Below, piece after piece: positions 21,673-32,815 of a DNA stretch of 64,000 nucleotides. Position numbers and translations under genes: made by a program. The stretch spans positions 186,001 through 250,000 of the forward strand of contig KV918823.1 of assembly GCA_002049455.2 (NCBI GenBank), in the 5' to 3' direction. The notes below the pieces were generated by a model, which did not search any database, was not told the DNA's origin, and was given only the letters and a program-made list of their open reading frames with translations. How positions within the stretch are numbered: position 1 is the stretch's first letter; each line of letters opens with the position of its first letter. This DNA is from Porphyra umbilicalis (lineage: Eukaryota; Rhodophyta; Bangiophyceae; Bangiales; Bangiaceae).

Positions 21673-22738
21673 ACGATTCGACACTAGAGCGCCTTGTGTT
21701 TTCTTTTTTTTGTACGTGGCGGTGCCATGGGCGTGGCCACAGTTGCATCTGTTGGCGCCTTTAGTGTCTGTGGGACGTTTTGGGACTCACCTAAGACCAC
21801 TTGTGATGCGTGTTTGGCTGTGTCTTTAGATGCAGGATGAGGGGCGGTCGCTGTGGTTGTGGTCACGTCCGAGAACCTTGCCTGCGGGAATATGGAGGGC
21901 CAGTGCGGATAGATTCGTCCTCCTGCTTGATCCGTGTTGAAGCAGTATCATTTTCTAGTGGTCGAAGTGTTCCTCTTCCTTGGTTGGTTGTCCGAATGTT
22001 GAGTGTGGAGACGACGACGACGATCAGTTCGGCTGGGGTTCTTTGTGACCGAGTCAGCTGTATTTTATTGCGATGTGTCGTCCCTCCTGTCTCTTTGTCG
22101 GCGAACATGCCTGGCGTCGAACCGGAATAAAGTAGTGTTCGGTTCTGAACGATGTGGGTGCCTCCGGTGAGTTCAAGTGCCTGCTGCTGCTGGGGTCGAA
22201 GAAGCAGCATGCGCCAGCCTTAGACCAGCAGGTGGAATGTTCAAGACTCGTGACGTCCAGGGGCATCTCGTATCTCGTCTGTGTTGGTCTTCTCCCCTCC
22301 GTCGTACAGACAGTGGTTGTGGACCTCTCCTGGTTCAACATACGCCACAGACAGCATGCGACCCAACAATGCAAGCGTAAAATAGGGCTCTGAACCCTCG
22401 CACGCACGCACCAAGCCTCTGCGATCGACTTTAAGTGACATGGAAGACCCTGATTGTGAACGTAACTGTTGCTTCTTAAAGGCAGTGTGACGCACACATT
22501 CTCACTACAAGCATCCCGCGAAACAGAGCGGCGGGCCCGTGGAAGCGACTGACTGGAACAATAAACAATGTCTTGAAGCCCTGAACGGTCCACTACAGAA
22601 ACCCCGCACCACAAGCCGTACAAAAGGGCAACCCGCACGAAAAAGGAAGAGCCTCGTGCAAAAAACCTATTGGACGGTGGCAAAGAACGCCTCATAGAAT
22701 CAAGAAGCCGAGGTGCACAAACAGGGAGTTCCAGTCAA
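21673..22738. other. Spacer between inverted arms
   Basis: About 1.07 kb without a supported gene. Several short ORFs overlap on both strands. If the arms are long terminal inverted repeats, as in some Mutator-like or foldback elements, this would be the element interior, and no transposase is seen in it. Confidence 0.5.
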
Positions 22739-23500
22739 GCCGGCACTCGGTCTATCGCACGCCGTCGCACGCTTGAACGCGTGCGGCGCATTGCAACTGT
22801 CCAGATATGCATAGGAAGTAGTGTACGCGGATGAAAGCTGTGAGCGAAGAGGGGGATCAGGAAGGTGCCTCGACGGTCAACCGTGTGCAGACGGTGAACG
22901 CCACGACGACGGTGGGTGCTTCTAGGATGGGCGCAGACCGCTTTCAGTGAGCAGGACCGGGCACGGTGGCAGAAATGACGGGTTTCCACACCATCAGCGT
23001 CCATGTCTGGCATATCCTGACAATTCCTGCCCTGAAGGGACGGGGAGGGGGGGCGGTCCGGCCGCGAGTTTACAGGGACCACGTTTACAGACAGTTGTTC
23101 TAGCATCTTGGCTGAGCTGGTGTGCCATCAGACGGTTTGTGTGGGGTGGTTGACACCGGGCCTCAAACCGATCGCTCCACAGGGCGTCGGCCAGTGGTGG
23201 CCCGCCGTGATGTGTACGTGGCGCTCGTCTGACTCCGACCGCGAGGGGCCGACGCATCTTTTTGTTGGCCCACTCTCCTGTTCACGTTGTGGCCGCCTGG
23301 CAGCTCTACGCTCACGTCACAAGAGAGGTTGTCAGGCACATGCCTACCTTTTCAGGAAAAAGGGTACGAATGAAGACGAGCGACCATTTTATTGGAGTGC
23401 CGGCCGCATCTTTGCCCGGCATGCGAGTTTTAGCCATCCCAGGTGCAGGTTTTCAGGCTCTAGGTAGAAAATATGTCAGCAAGAGCAATCATCTGTCGCG
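22739..23500. repeat. Right arm of the 762-bp inverted duplication
   Basis: Inverse of 20911-21672, the same length and nearly identical. The outer end (ATCTGTCGCG, 23491-23500) mirrors 20911-20920. Sequence beyond 23500 has no relation to that before 20911. Confidence 0.85.
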
Positions 23501-23907
23501 GCCCCTCCTCATTTGTCCTTGTTGCTTGCAGAAAAGCGCGATAAGGGGAGCAGACGAGCACCCAGAGCCTTCAAGAGTGACATGGAGTGGTGATGGAGGC
23601 GCGCTACGCTGCGACGTGGGATGCACGCAGTTTTGGAAATGGCGAATCGGTTCGGGATCATTTTTGTGGCCGCTCCTGCTTTTTCTCGGCATCGTTTTTC
23701 GCCGCATGGTGTCTGCGCGCTGTTTCTTCGCGTCTTTGCATCTTAAAAGCACAGAGGGAGACCGGCAGCTGGCTCTGAGCCGTTGCAAGGTTGCTGGCGC
23801 TGTGCTCTGTGGTGGTGTGTTGCGTTGCGGTGTGTGCTTGATGTGGCATCGTGTGGCCTGCCTATAGGGGCTATTGACCTTCTTGGGCGGTCCAGCGCCT
23901 GTGCGCT

Positions 23908-25331
23908 ATGACGGGGCGGCAGAGGGCTCTTGCGAAGTGCAAGTTTTGCGGCCACCAGTCGCAGGATGGCGGTGCCAAGCACGATGCTCGCAATTGCGAT
24001 ATGGTCACTATTGAGTGCCCCTGTCGCCTCAGTCAGCAGAGCCCCATGTTTACCGCTACCCCACGCCACACAAAGACGTGTTCAACTCAAGCAGGTGCTC
24101 GTGTCATGCACTGTGACCTTTGTGTCAAGGACGGGCACATGGCCATGACGATCAAGTACGAGGCGCTGTACGAAAAGGTAAGCTTCGACGACGGTTTCGA
24201 TCCAGGCCCTAAGACATGATGTGGGGTACACGTTGACTTGTGCGTGTTCTGGAGCGTTGTCTGACTGTGACGGGCCTCCGTGCTTCTTCTTCAATGGGTC
24301 TCTGTGTGTGTGTGTCACGTCTGGATTTTTGATTGTCTCGCTTGGCTTTTCTTTTCCAGGCCACCGAGAAGGGAAAACTTGTCTTCCGCCACAGGCGCAA
24401 CTTTGTCATGTCAGCCGCCGTGATGGTGTGCCCTTCTCCTTCTATGACGGACGCCTACGTCAAGAAAGCGCAGGAGGCCGCACAGAAGCGCTACGCGGAG
24501 AAGGACGACGACCACCGCAAGGAGAAGGCGGCAACCAAGGCGCTCCACACTGCACATCCCTCAGTCGTGGGACGCGACGGCGCCATGGCGGGATCAAGGG
24601 CCGCGGAGGCCTCCTCAACTCCCAGCTACGCGGCCACGGACATGGACAATCTCATGGTAGTTGCCAGCCGCCAAGGAAAGGTCACCGCCGCCACGCATGG
24701 CAAGAACAAGGACAAGTTGCGAGCTGCTTTTGCTTACCGCGGGGCGGGGTTCTCTTCCTCAAGCGCCAAGATTTTGGCTGCGGCTGACGAAGCTGGTGGC
24801 CTGCCGGCATTGCCCGACAATGAGCGCCGTCGGGGACGTGATGCTCTTCTGGGCGTTGACACGCCGCTCAAGAAAATCCAGACGGTGTTGTCTGCGCACG
24901 GGGCAGCCCGTTCGACCTCACGGGCCCTGTCGCTCGCAGCATCGCCCATGCGGCTTCGCGCGCCTGCGACGACCCCAAGCAGTCGGCTGGTGGCCAATGG
25001 CGTTGTGCACACCCTCGACACCATGACGGCGCCGTCTACTGCTGGACCAAGCGAGCCAAATGTAGCTTCTTTGCTGGACGCTTTGGGTGTCTTCGACCTG
25101 TTCAAGAAGCGGTACACCATCAAGGACGACGCCGTCTACCTGGGGCTGGTCAAGAAGGTCCTCGTGGAGGAGGGGATCTCTGGGCCTGTGGTGGTTGACG
25201 CTGGCACCCCGGTCAGTGACCTAGTCGGCCTTTTCGAGGGCACCATGCAGGATGCCAAGCAGTGGACGTTTGGCCACAAGCGGTCCTTGGACATTTTTTT
25301 CCGCTACTGTCGGGAGGTCACAGCTCTTTGA
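23908..25331 (+). CDS. Two-exon gene, Cys/His zinc-binding-type N-terminus, 413 aa
   Basis: Exon 1 (23908-24177) gives 90 codons. The intron (24178-24359, 182 bp) reads AAG|GTAAGC...TTTTCCAG|G and is phase 0. Exon 2 (24360-25331) gives 323 codons and ends in TGA. The N-terminus has CKFC at 11-14 with H25 and C30, then a second group with C58, C69, C72 and H77 (HCDLCVKDGH), consistent with one or two zinc modules, as in DNA-binding domains of transposon proteins. A Lys/Glu-rich segment follows after the exon junction (YVKKAQEAAQKRYAEKDDDHRKEK), then a low-complexity linker. The final ~85 residues have globular composition (LFKKRYTIKDDAVYLGLVKKVL). I do not recognise the family. A role in DNA binding or transposition is inference only. 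Confidence 0.6.
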
Positions 25332-25457
25332 TACGATATTCGTTAGTGTTTTTGCATTCTTTCTTGTTATTTCGCTGTTTGCTTGTGCATGACGGTGCTA
25401 CATTGCGTACGATAGAAAATCCAGCGGATCTCTCGTCTTCGATTTGTCTCTCAGTCT

Positions 25458-28008
25458 TTGTCCTCATATGGCGGGGGCGCCGCGCCCGCTGCGATTCCTG
25501 GTAGCCCGTTGGCCGCCCCCCCCCCGGGTTTTCGACCTGCGGCGGGTGAGGCGGCCCCTTCCCCCCCACTCGGCGGTGTCGGCGGGGAGGGGGGGCTGTT
25601 TCTCCCTTTGGGGCGGGCGGCGATCGGCCGGCCGGCCGCCGCCCCAACGTCTATTGCTGTTCGTGCTCTTCCTGGCGGCGGCGGCGGCGGTGCTCACCCT
25701 CTCGGCGGTCAAGGACAAGGACGTGCTCACCCACGACTACCACAAGGTCAAGGACAAGACGGCTGTCGTGAGGGTGCTCGGGGGGGTGCACGTGGTGTCG
25801 GTGCGCGTTTCAGTGGCGGCGGTGCTGTCGGTGTTGGTGCGGCGGGGGGTGTTGGTGCTGCCCTGGCGTCGGCGGGGGCTGTTCGCCCTCCTGCTGCTGC
25901 TGCTTCCTTTGCTGGGGGGGCATGGACTTTTGTTGTCCGCGGTGGGCGTCGCCGTGGGAGCGGACCTGAGGGAGGGCGGGCGGCTGCCGCTGGGGGACCT
26001 GCCGGTGCTGCTGGTGTACCGCCGGCTGTTCCCCCTGCTGGTGGTCGCCCGCTCCCCCTTGTCGCCGCCGCCCCGGCGCACCACGCCCTGCTGTCGCCGG
26101 TGGAGCGGGTGGCGCGTGCCGCCGCGCTGCTCACGCGCGAGCGGCCGCGCGCGGGGGCGCTAGTCGCCCTCGAGACTGCATACGTCTCGGGGGTGACGCG
26201 TGCCGCCCCCTCCCAGCGCCTGAGCGCGTTGCTGGCCGACCTGACCGGTGCGCAAGTCCACGCAATCGTGGACGTGCGCCTGTTTGGGTCGGTTACCGCG
26301 GGGACCCTGGCGTCCATCTCTGTGGCCGCGTTTTCGGCGGCGGTCGCCACTGGCGCCACCGCCCGCGTCCTGACCCTCCTGCGCGGGGCCGACCCGTGGG
26401 GCTCCGCTTTTCTCGGCTCCCGCTGGCGGGCGCAGCTGGTGGCCGACGCCGCGGCTGCCGAAGCGGCCGCGCGCTGTCGCCGACGCCTGACCGAGCAGTT
26501 CGCCGACCTGGCGGCGCGGACGACCATGCCCCTGTACCTGCGTGCGTCGCTGGAATCCCACTATAGGGGAGACCTAGAGGCGCACGCTGGTACCGGGGGG
26601 GTGGTCGCTGCGTCGTCTGCGGCCGCCCGCGGCGGTTCCGGCGCCGCGTCGGCGGCAGCGACCGCCGCCGCCGCCGACACTTTGGCGGGTGGGGGCGCCG
26701 CGGCGTCAGCCGCCGCGCATCCCGCTGCCGCCGAGCCCCCGTCCCGCCACGTGTGGGGCACGGCGGCGGTGGGGGCCGACGTTTTCGCGTCGGCGGCGGC
26801 CGACGCGACGACGGCGGCCACCCCTGGCGATTCCGCCGAGTTGGCGGTGGCCACCGCCGCCGCCGCCGCAATTGCTGCAGGCGGGGGAGCCGCGGAGTTC
26901 ACCGCCGCGCCTCCCGCCGCCGCCCGGCCCCCGCCCCGCCACGTGTCGACCCCATGGCGGGGGGGCCGACGTTTTCATTTCGACGGCCGCCGCCGCGACG
27001 TCGGCGGCCTCGCCCGGCGTCTCGGCCGCGTCTGTGGCGGACGCAACCGCCCCCACATGTCTGCCTCGGGGGAGGGGCTGGCCGAACACCGCGCGTCGCC
27101 GGCGGCAGTCGCGTCTGCGGCGACGAACCCCGGTGGTTCTTCGGGGTTGACGGCGGCATGTGCCGCCGCCGCAGCAAATTCGGCAGGCGGCGGTCACACA
27201 ATACTCCCCGCCACGCCTCTCGCCATCCCCCCGCCCTTTCCTCGGCCTGGAACTGCGACCGTGGTGCCCGACACTGGCTTTGTCGCGTCGGCTGCGGGCT
27301 CGGCGATGGACTTGTCGTCCGACGCCAATCCCGCCGCCGGCGAGCTGCCCGCCGCCTCCGCGTCGCCAACGGCGACCGTGGCGTCGGCCACCAGGCCTCC
27401 CCCGACCGCTGGCGCTCCCGCGGCTGCGCCGCCGCCGCGGACGGCTGTCCCCTCTCCCCCGGGCGAGCCGGCGGCCCCCCCCCCCCGCCAAAAAGGCTGT
27501 CCGCCGCAGGCATGGTCGGCGTTCTGGGGCGTCGTCGGCGTCCGCCATGCCCGCCGAGGAGGCTTCCGGTATGGACGTCGACGACCCGCTCGCCGCGGCC
27601 ACCGCGGCGGACCGACAAGGCGGATCGGCCGCCGCCCCGCCCCCGGCGGCGGCTGTCGCCCCTCCCCCCGCCCCGACCGGGTCCGCCCCGAGGCCATCTG
27701 CCGCCGCCACGGTGTCGGCGGCAGCGGGCGCCACGACGCCTGCTGCGGCGGCGCTGCCGCCGCCGACCGCGAGGGCGTCCGCGCGCGGTGGCGGCGCTGC
27801 CGCCGCCAATCTCGCGCGTCGTAGTTCGTCGGCAGGGGGTGGTCCGGGTGTCGCAAAGCGACGCACCCGGACCACCCCGGCCGGGCTGGCGCGTGCGCTC
27901 GCCGCCGCCGGCGGCAGTTTGCTGCGCGGCGCCGCGTCGCTGCCGCCGCCGGCTGGGCAGGATGTGGCCGCCAGCGTGGCCGCGTCTGCTGCCAATCTCA
28001 CAGCGTGA
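25458..28008 (+). CDS. Ala/Pro/Gly-rich hypothetical protein, frame broken at poly-C/poly-G tracts
   Basis: One frame is open from ATG 25458 to 27824. A normally composed core at about 26.1-26.6 kb (LSPVERVARAAALLTRERPR, QVHAIVDVRLFGSVTAG, RASLESHYRGDLEAHAGTG) supports real coding. The best C-terminus lies in a different frame ending at TGA 28006-28008 (EEASGMDVDDPLAAATAADR, GVAKRRTRTTPAGLARALAAA). The frames change near a run of about 13 C at 27477. A ~190-bp module containing RHV...GADVF is present twice (about 26745 and 26937) in different frames, with a G-run between. Either indels or sequence errors at homopolymers broke one ORF, or there are unresolved introns. No domain is recognised. 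It starts 127 bp after the preceding gene, on the same strand. Confidence 0.4.
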
Positions 28009-28221
28009 GTCCTGCGTGGCTGACACGCATCTACGTATGACAGCTTTAAACGAAGATTGGTGAGCAGCGTCCGATCTTCCTGTCTGATTCTCCCGCTCTT
28101 GATCGTGTGGCAGAGAGTTTCTGCACAAACTTTACAGCGCCCCGCCCGAACCTGAATGTAACTTGCTGTGACTTGCTGTGAGCGTTTCGCAGATGCGATC
28201 ATTCTTTGGCGACGCGCCATA

Positions 28222-28613
28222 CACAACCCTATACCCTTGACCTAAAGGCCAGGGAATATGTGTGCATCACTACACTTTGAGAGCACTCTGTATTTAAGGC
28301 TAGGGAATTAACCTGGTGAATGCAGTCTTTCGTTTTTATCCTTCTCCAGGATTTGCAGACGCACCTCATATTGGTCACCTTTTTTGGCCGGAGATTTTGT
28401 GTTTGTAAATCACTGATGTCGAATTCGGTTTGAATCAGCTGGGTTTTGCACGGAAAGGCACCGCAGAAGCATGTTAATAATCTGTGGTTTTACACTACAA
28501 AGGGAGGGGAGCAGAGAGTCAAAATAATGAAGCAAGGCCCAGTGCGTCAGACACACGACGTGACGCGTTTCTGGTTCCCCTACCAGAACTTCAAAGCAGT
28601 AAGCGCCGATCGG
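28222..28613. other. Intergenic, 3' side of the flippase gene
   Basis: About 390 bp with no gene. It contains the weak repeat match at 28231-28256 and presumably the 3' untranslated region of the minus-strand P4-ATPase. Confidence 0.5.
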
Positions 28614-31600
28614 TCACGGGCATGGTGGCCACAGTCTTGTTCCGCCGTTCTTCCGCTCCTCCCGCTTCTCTTGCTGCTGCAGCCTGGACACCAGCGTCGG
28701 GTACACCAGCTGCCGGATGACAAGCACCGAAAAGTCGAGGAGGAAGCACGCCGCAATGACAACGACGGCCGTCAACCAGTACGCCGAGGAGCTGAAGAGT
28801 TGTAGCACTAGCCCCTCGAGCGGGTACTCCCCAACGATGGGGGACGTGAGGAGGGGCATGAGCCAGAAGAACGTGGAGATGCCAAACACCAGCCCAAAAA
28901 TGACGAACCAATTGATGATGTGCGACATGAGCGTCATCTTGGCGAAGGTCACGAGGATGATGGTGAAGGTGTTGGCGAGCCCGATGAAGTAGAAACCGCC
29001 CCCTTGACCGTTGGCGTAGGGAGCGCCCAGGTAGCCGATGGAAAGGTACAGCCCAAAGTAGACGCACAGCGCGTGCCACAGACCATAGCCCAGCACGTAC
29101 TCGGCGACGGTCCAAAAGTTGAAGAGCCGATTCTTGCGGTACGACAGGTATACCTCGGGGTGATTCCGCAGCGTCTCCTCCGAAAGGTCGCGCTCAAATG
29201 TCCCAAAGAAGAGTGGCGTCCACGCAGTAATCAGCACGTTGAACGTGCTCACCATCCACTGGTCGTTGAAGGTCGTGCCGCTCCAGAAGCACCAAATCTG
29301 GAAGAGGAACTGGGTCAAAGTAAAGGACGCGTTCTTGTACAGCGATAAGGCAATGACGCCTGCCGTGCGCACGTAGCTGTAGCGCCCGTGGATGGTCAGC
29401 AGCCGCTGTAGGTGGCGGAACTCAGATATGGCATAGTCACTGGCACGTGCGGCTTGCGAGCCCTCCTTGCCGTAGATGCCGACGCCGACGTGGGCCTCCT
29501 GGATCATACTCACATCGTTGCCACCATCACCAATGGCGAGGGTGTTGGCCTTGCGCAGCTCCCGCACCATCCGTACAACCAGTGCCTTTTGCAGTGGCGT
29601 CACGCGGCAGCAAATTACCGTCTTGCACGCATCCGACAGCTCCATCAGCAACTCCGCGTGCGTCTCGAGCGCGTGCCCCAGCGTCGCGCCGTCGATGATG
29701 ATGCCCAGCTCCACTTCCTTCGAACCACGCCCACGGCGCAAGCGAGTCCGAGCCCTTTGCAGCATCCCGCCACCGGGTGTCGCGGAGCCCTCTTCCCCTT
29801 CGCCCTTCTTGACGTACACCTGGATGGCCTCCTGGAGAGCGTTCTGGATCTCCTCCGGCGAGTCGGCTTTCAGGTGAATGACAGTCATGTCCGTGTCGAG
29901 CAGGTTGCTCGAGTAGCCAATGTTCTCGGCCGTCTCTCGCTTGTCCCCCGTCAGCACCCACAGGCGGACGCCCGCAGCGCGGAGGAAAGCTATTGTTTCT
30001 GGGACGTCCGTGCCGAGGCGATCCTCCACCGCCGTGCACGCGATCAGAGTCATGTTGGTCTCCACTAGGGCAGCAGCAGCCTCGACAAGGGAGTCCCGGT
30101 CTTCCAGACTGTTGCGCGCGGCGGCAAACTGCCGCGCCCACGCCTCGTACTCATCCGGCGACAACACCTTCTCCGCGAAGACGAGTGTCCGCAGGCCCTC
30201 CTTGGCAAACACGTCAATGTGCTCCTGGAGCGCCGCGTGGTTCTCGTCCGAAGGCAGCGTCGACGGCGCAAGCAGCGGGAGCATCACCGTGTCCGCGCCC
30301 TTGCAGATGACCTTGACGTTGCCCTCCGGGTCGCGGAGCAGCATGCTCATACGCTTGCGGTCGCTGTCGAACTCGAGCTCCCCAAGCATGGTGTATTGCT
30401 TGACGGTCCCAAACTCTCGGACAGTGAGCATATCGAGAGACCGTTCCAGCAGCTCCACGCCAAAGGACCGCGCCGAAGTCACGAGTGCCACCTCGTCGGG
30501 GCTCTGACCTTGGTACTCCACGACGCGGTCGGCGCCAGAGGGGGGTTCTGGCCCGGCTGGCGACAGGGGGCTCTCCACGTCACTGACCGAGCTGGCGCCC
30601 TCCGACGTCACGTCCTTGGAAAACCCAGAGAGCATCTTCCGCTTGCTCACGCTCGAGTCCTTTGTTGGCGGCGGCTCGTCTGCAACAGGCTCCGGCACGA
30701 CGGCGTGGCAGAGGGCCATGGCAACAACCAGCGAACGCGCGTGCTCATCGCCGTTGGCCACCGCGTTGTCCATTGCGGCCGCCTCGCCGCGGATGTCAAT
30801 GATGCGGTTGCCGGCAGAGCAGGCCACATAATTCATCTCGTTCTCTGTCAGCGTGCCCGTCTTGTCCGACAGCACATGCTCAATGTTGCCCAGCATCTCA
30901 TTCAGGTTAGTTGCTTTGGCGGCAATCGGGTGGCCCCGGGTGGTCATCAGCAGGTCGCTCTGCATGAACGACGCCTGGATGACGCGTACAAACCTGTGAC
31001 AAGGCAAAGGGGCGGGGACGTCGAGATAAGGGTTCCAAAGCAGACACAATGAAGAGTAACAAGACCAGCCAGCAAAGTCAGATACACCGCACGGACAAGG
31101 TCCAAGAGCAAGCACAAAATCGGGAGTCCATACACCCCCGGCGATGGCGAGGGCTCTCACGCAGCTCTCCTTAGCAGCGTCAGCTCAGGGACAACTCTCT
31201 CCAGTGCTGCCTCCCACGCCCAGCACACGCCGAGCGACACCGTAACATACTCCAGGGTCACAAACAGGGAGATGGGAATCCACGTGGAGAAAAGGACGAG
31301 GAAGGTGCCGAGACCGATGAACGTCGTCCTGACGCCCGACACCAATCGCTTGGATCCCATGTACCACTGCCCGTCCGACTTGACGCCCTGAAGCGTGCCA
31401 CTGACGACCGCCGTGATGATGACGACGAGCGCGAGGAAGACAAACAAAAACCCGACAATCCAGTTAAGCTTGACCTCAATCGGCCCCATCTTGGACGGTG
31501 GGTTGCGCATGTTGAGAGCAATCTTACTCTCTGGCCCCGTGTAGACGACCAGCCCGTAAATCCAGTCCGTGTTGCGGAGTACCGACCCGCGAAGGAGCAG

Positions 31601-32815
31601 GTTGGCCGCGTCTAGCGGCGCAGGATCGCCATTGCCCACCGCCAGGGAGCCGCGGAATGAGTGGAAAGCCGCCGCGGGCGCCTGCGCGTGGCAGCCGCCC
31701 GCGACGTGGCGGAGGTCCTCCCCACCCCGCAGGTGCGACGCGGACGCGGCGACGACGTGGCGTTTGAGGTTGGACTCCCCGTCCAGGTTGGCTGTCGACA
31801 CAAACGCGACGCCGCCCTCAGCAGACGAGACGAGGAGCACCATGTCGGCGGGGAAAGTTTCCCCCTTTTGAATCCAAACCACGTCTCCAACCGCAATCTT
31901 CTTGCTGGCCACCGAGGCGTGCGCGTCCGGGGGGAGGTGGCCCCGCTCCAATGCCGCCGCGTCGTCCTTGGACAGCGGCTTTCCGCCGAGCGCGGGGGAG
32001 TGTCCGCTGCTCACGTCCATGTCCATCGCCGCGGCCACGGCTGCCGACGACCCCGTGCTGAGCACATCATTCGACGACGCTGCCGCCGCAAAGGGTGCAC
32101 CCGTGCCCGCGGCGGTGCGTTTGAGAATAACAAAGCGGGCGAGGTTGGTGCGGCTGTCCAGGCGCCGCCGCTGCAAATCCTCGTACACGTCGCGCGCAAA
32201 GCCAAAGCCGACCACCACCAGCAGGGGTACGACATTGGCCGCCGGGTTGGTCGGCGACACGTTGGGGATGTACGAGATGATGGCGACAAAGAGGAAGTAG
32301 AAGTTGGCGATGCGGCGGAACTGCTCAAAGAGCGCCTTGGGAATGAGGTTCAACCACGTGTACTTGGTCGTCCGCAGCTCGTTGGAGCAATAGTCCCCCT
32401 TCCTATTGCCGACTACGTTGTTCATCAGCACCAGCCGAGAGCCGTCCTCGGGGAGGTTGCCCCGAAACACAGCATGCCGCAGCCGCGCTGTCGGCGACCG
32501 CGCTATTGTCGGGTGCGTGCGCAAGCGGATGTGGGAGCTGGACTTGCGCAGCAGCCCCGACGGCCGACGCGGAACAGTGTTGCCCGACGTCGTCCGCCGC
32601 ATGGCAGACAGCAGGCCGCTGCCGCTACCGCTCATGCTGCCGCCATCCAAGCTGGACCGTGATCGATCCGAGTCGCCCCCAGTCGGCAGAACGACGGGCA
32701 CCACCGCCGCCTCACCCCGGTCATGCCATGTCGGAAAGTCCTCGGGGGGTGATGGGGTCGGGTCCACCCCGCCAGGCGTCGCCATGACGACACAGGCGGC
32801 TGGCAGCGTCGACAA
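28614..32815 (-). CDS. P4-type ATPase (aminophospholipid flippase), two exons, 1314 aa
   Basis: Flips phospholipids such as PS/PE across membranes using ATP and normally works with a CDC50 subunit. Exon 1 is 32815-31251, the intron 31250-30994 (257 bp, GTATGT...CACAG, phase 2), exon 2 30993-28614. The junction yields LEFVRVIQASF, matching the family pattern at this helix. Landmarks: N-terminal flippase signature (SNELRTTKYTWLNLIPKALF), actuator DGESNLK (the family usually has DGETNLK), phosphorylation site DKTGTLT with D565, nucleotide-domain GQSPDEVALV and KGADTV, hinge LTGDKRETAENIGYS, and AIGDGGNDVSMIQEAHVGVGI (family usually GDGAND). The C-terminal membrane helices follow, with FNDQWMVSTFN. 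The N-terminal ~130 residues are Ser/Arg-rich and a His/Ala/Gly-rich insert lies in the actuator region. M11 is an alternative start. No truncation; probably functional. Confidence 0.95.

Larger units (their letters stand above)
9143..28219. mobile_element. Candidate 19-kb TA-flanked TIR element (or two facing element ends)
   Basis: A 57-bp segment at 9143-9199 (TGGCGCGTCGCC...GTCACAGCAA) recurs inverted at 28163-28219 with about 4 mismatches. TA abuts the outside of each end (9141-9142 and 28220-28221), the Tc1/mariner insertion signature. The 19,077-bp interval contains an intact-looking DDE transposase (19256-20593), a predicted 2OG oxygenase, a zinc-binding-type two-exon gene, an Ala-rich ORF and a large satellite. 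I see no other copy of the 57-mer in the window. The size is extreme for this superfamily. Two independent copies, each missing its partner end, would look the same. Confidence 0.4.

Noticed and set aside
20944-23467. Matching ORFs of 119 and about 115 codons in the inverted arms
   Set aside because: They are identical because the DNA is duplicated; there is no independent evidence of coding.
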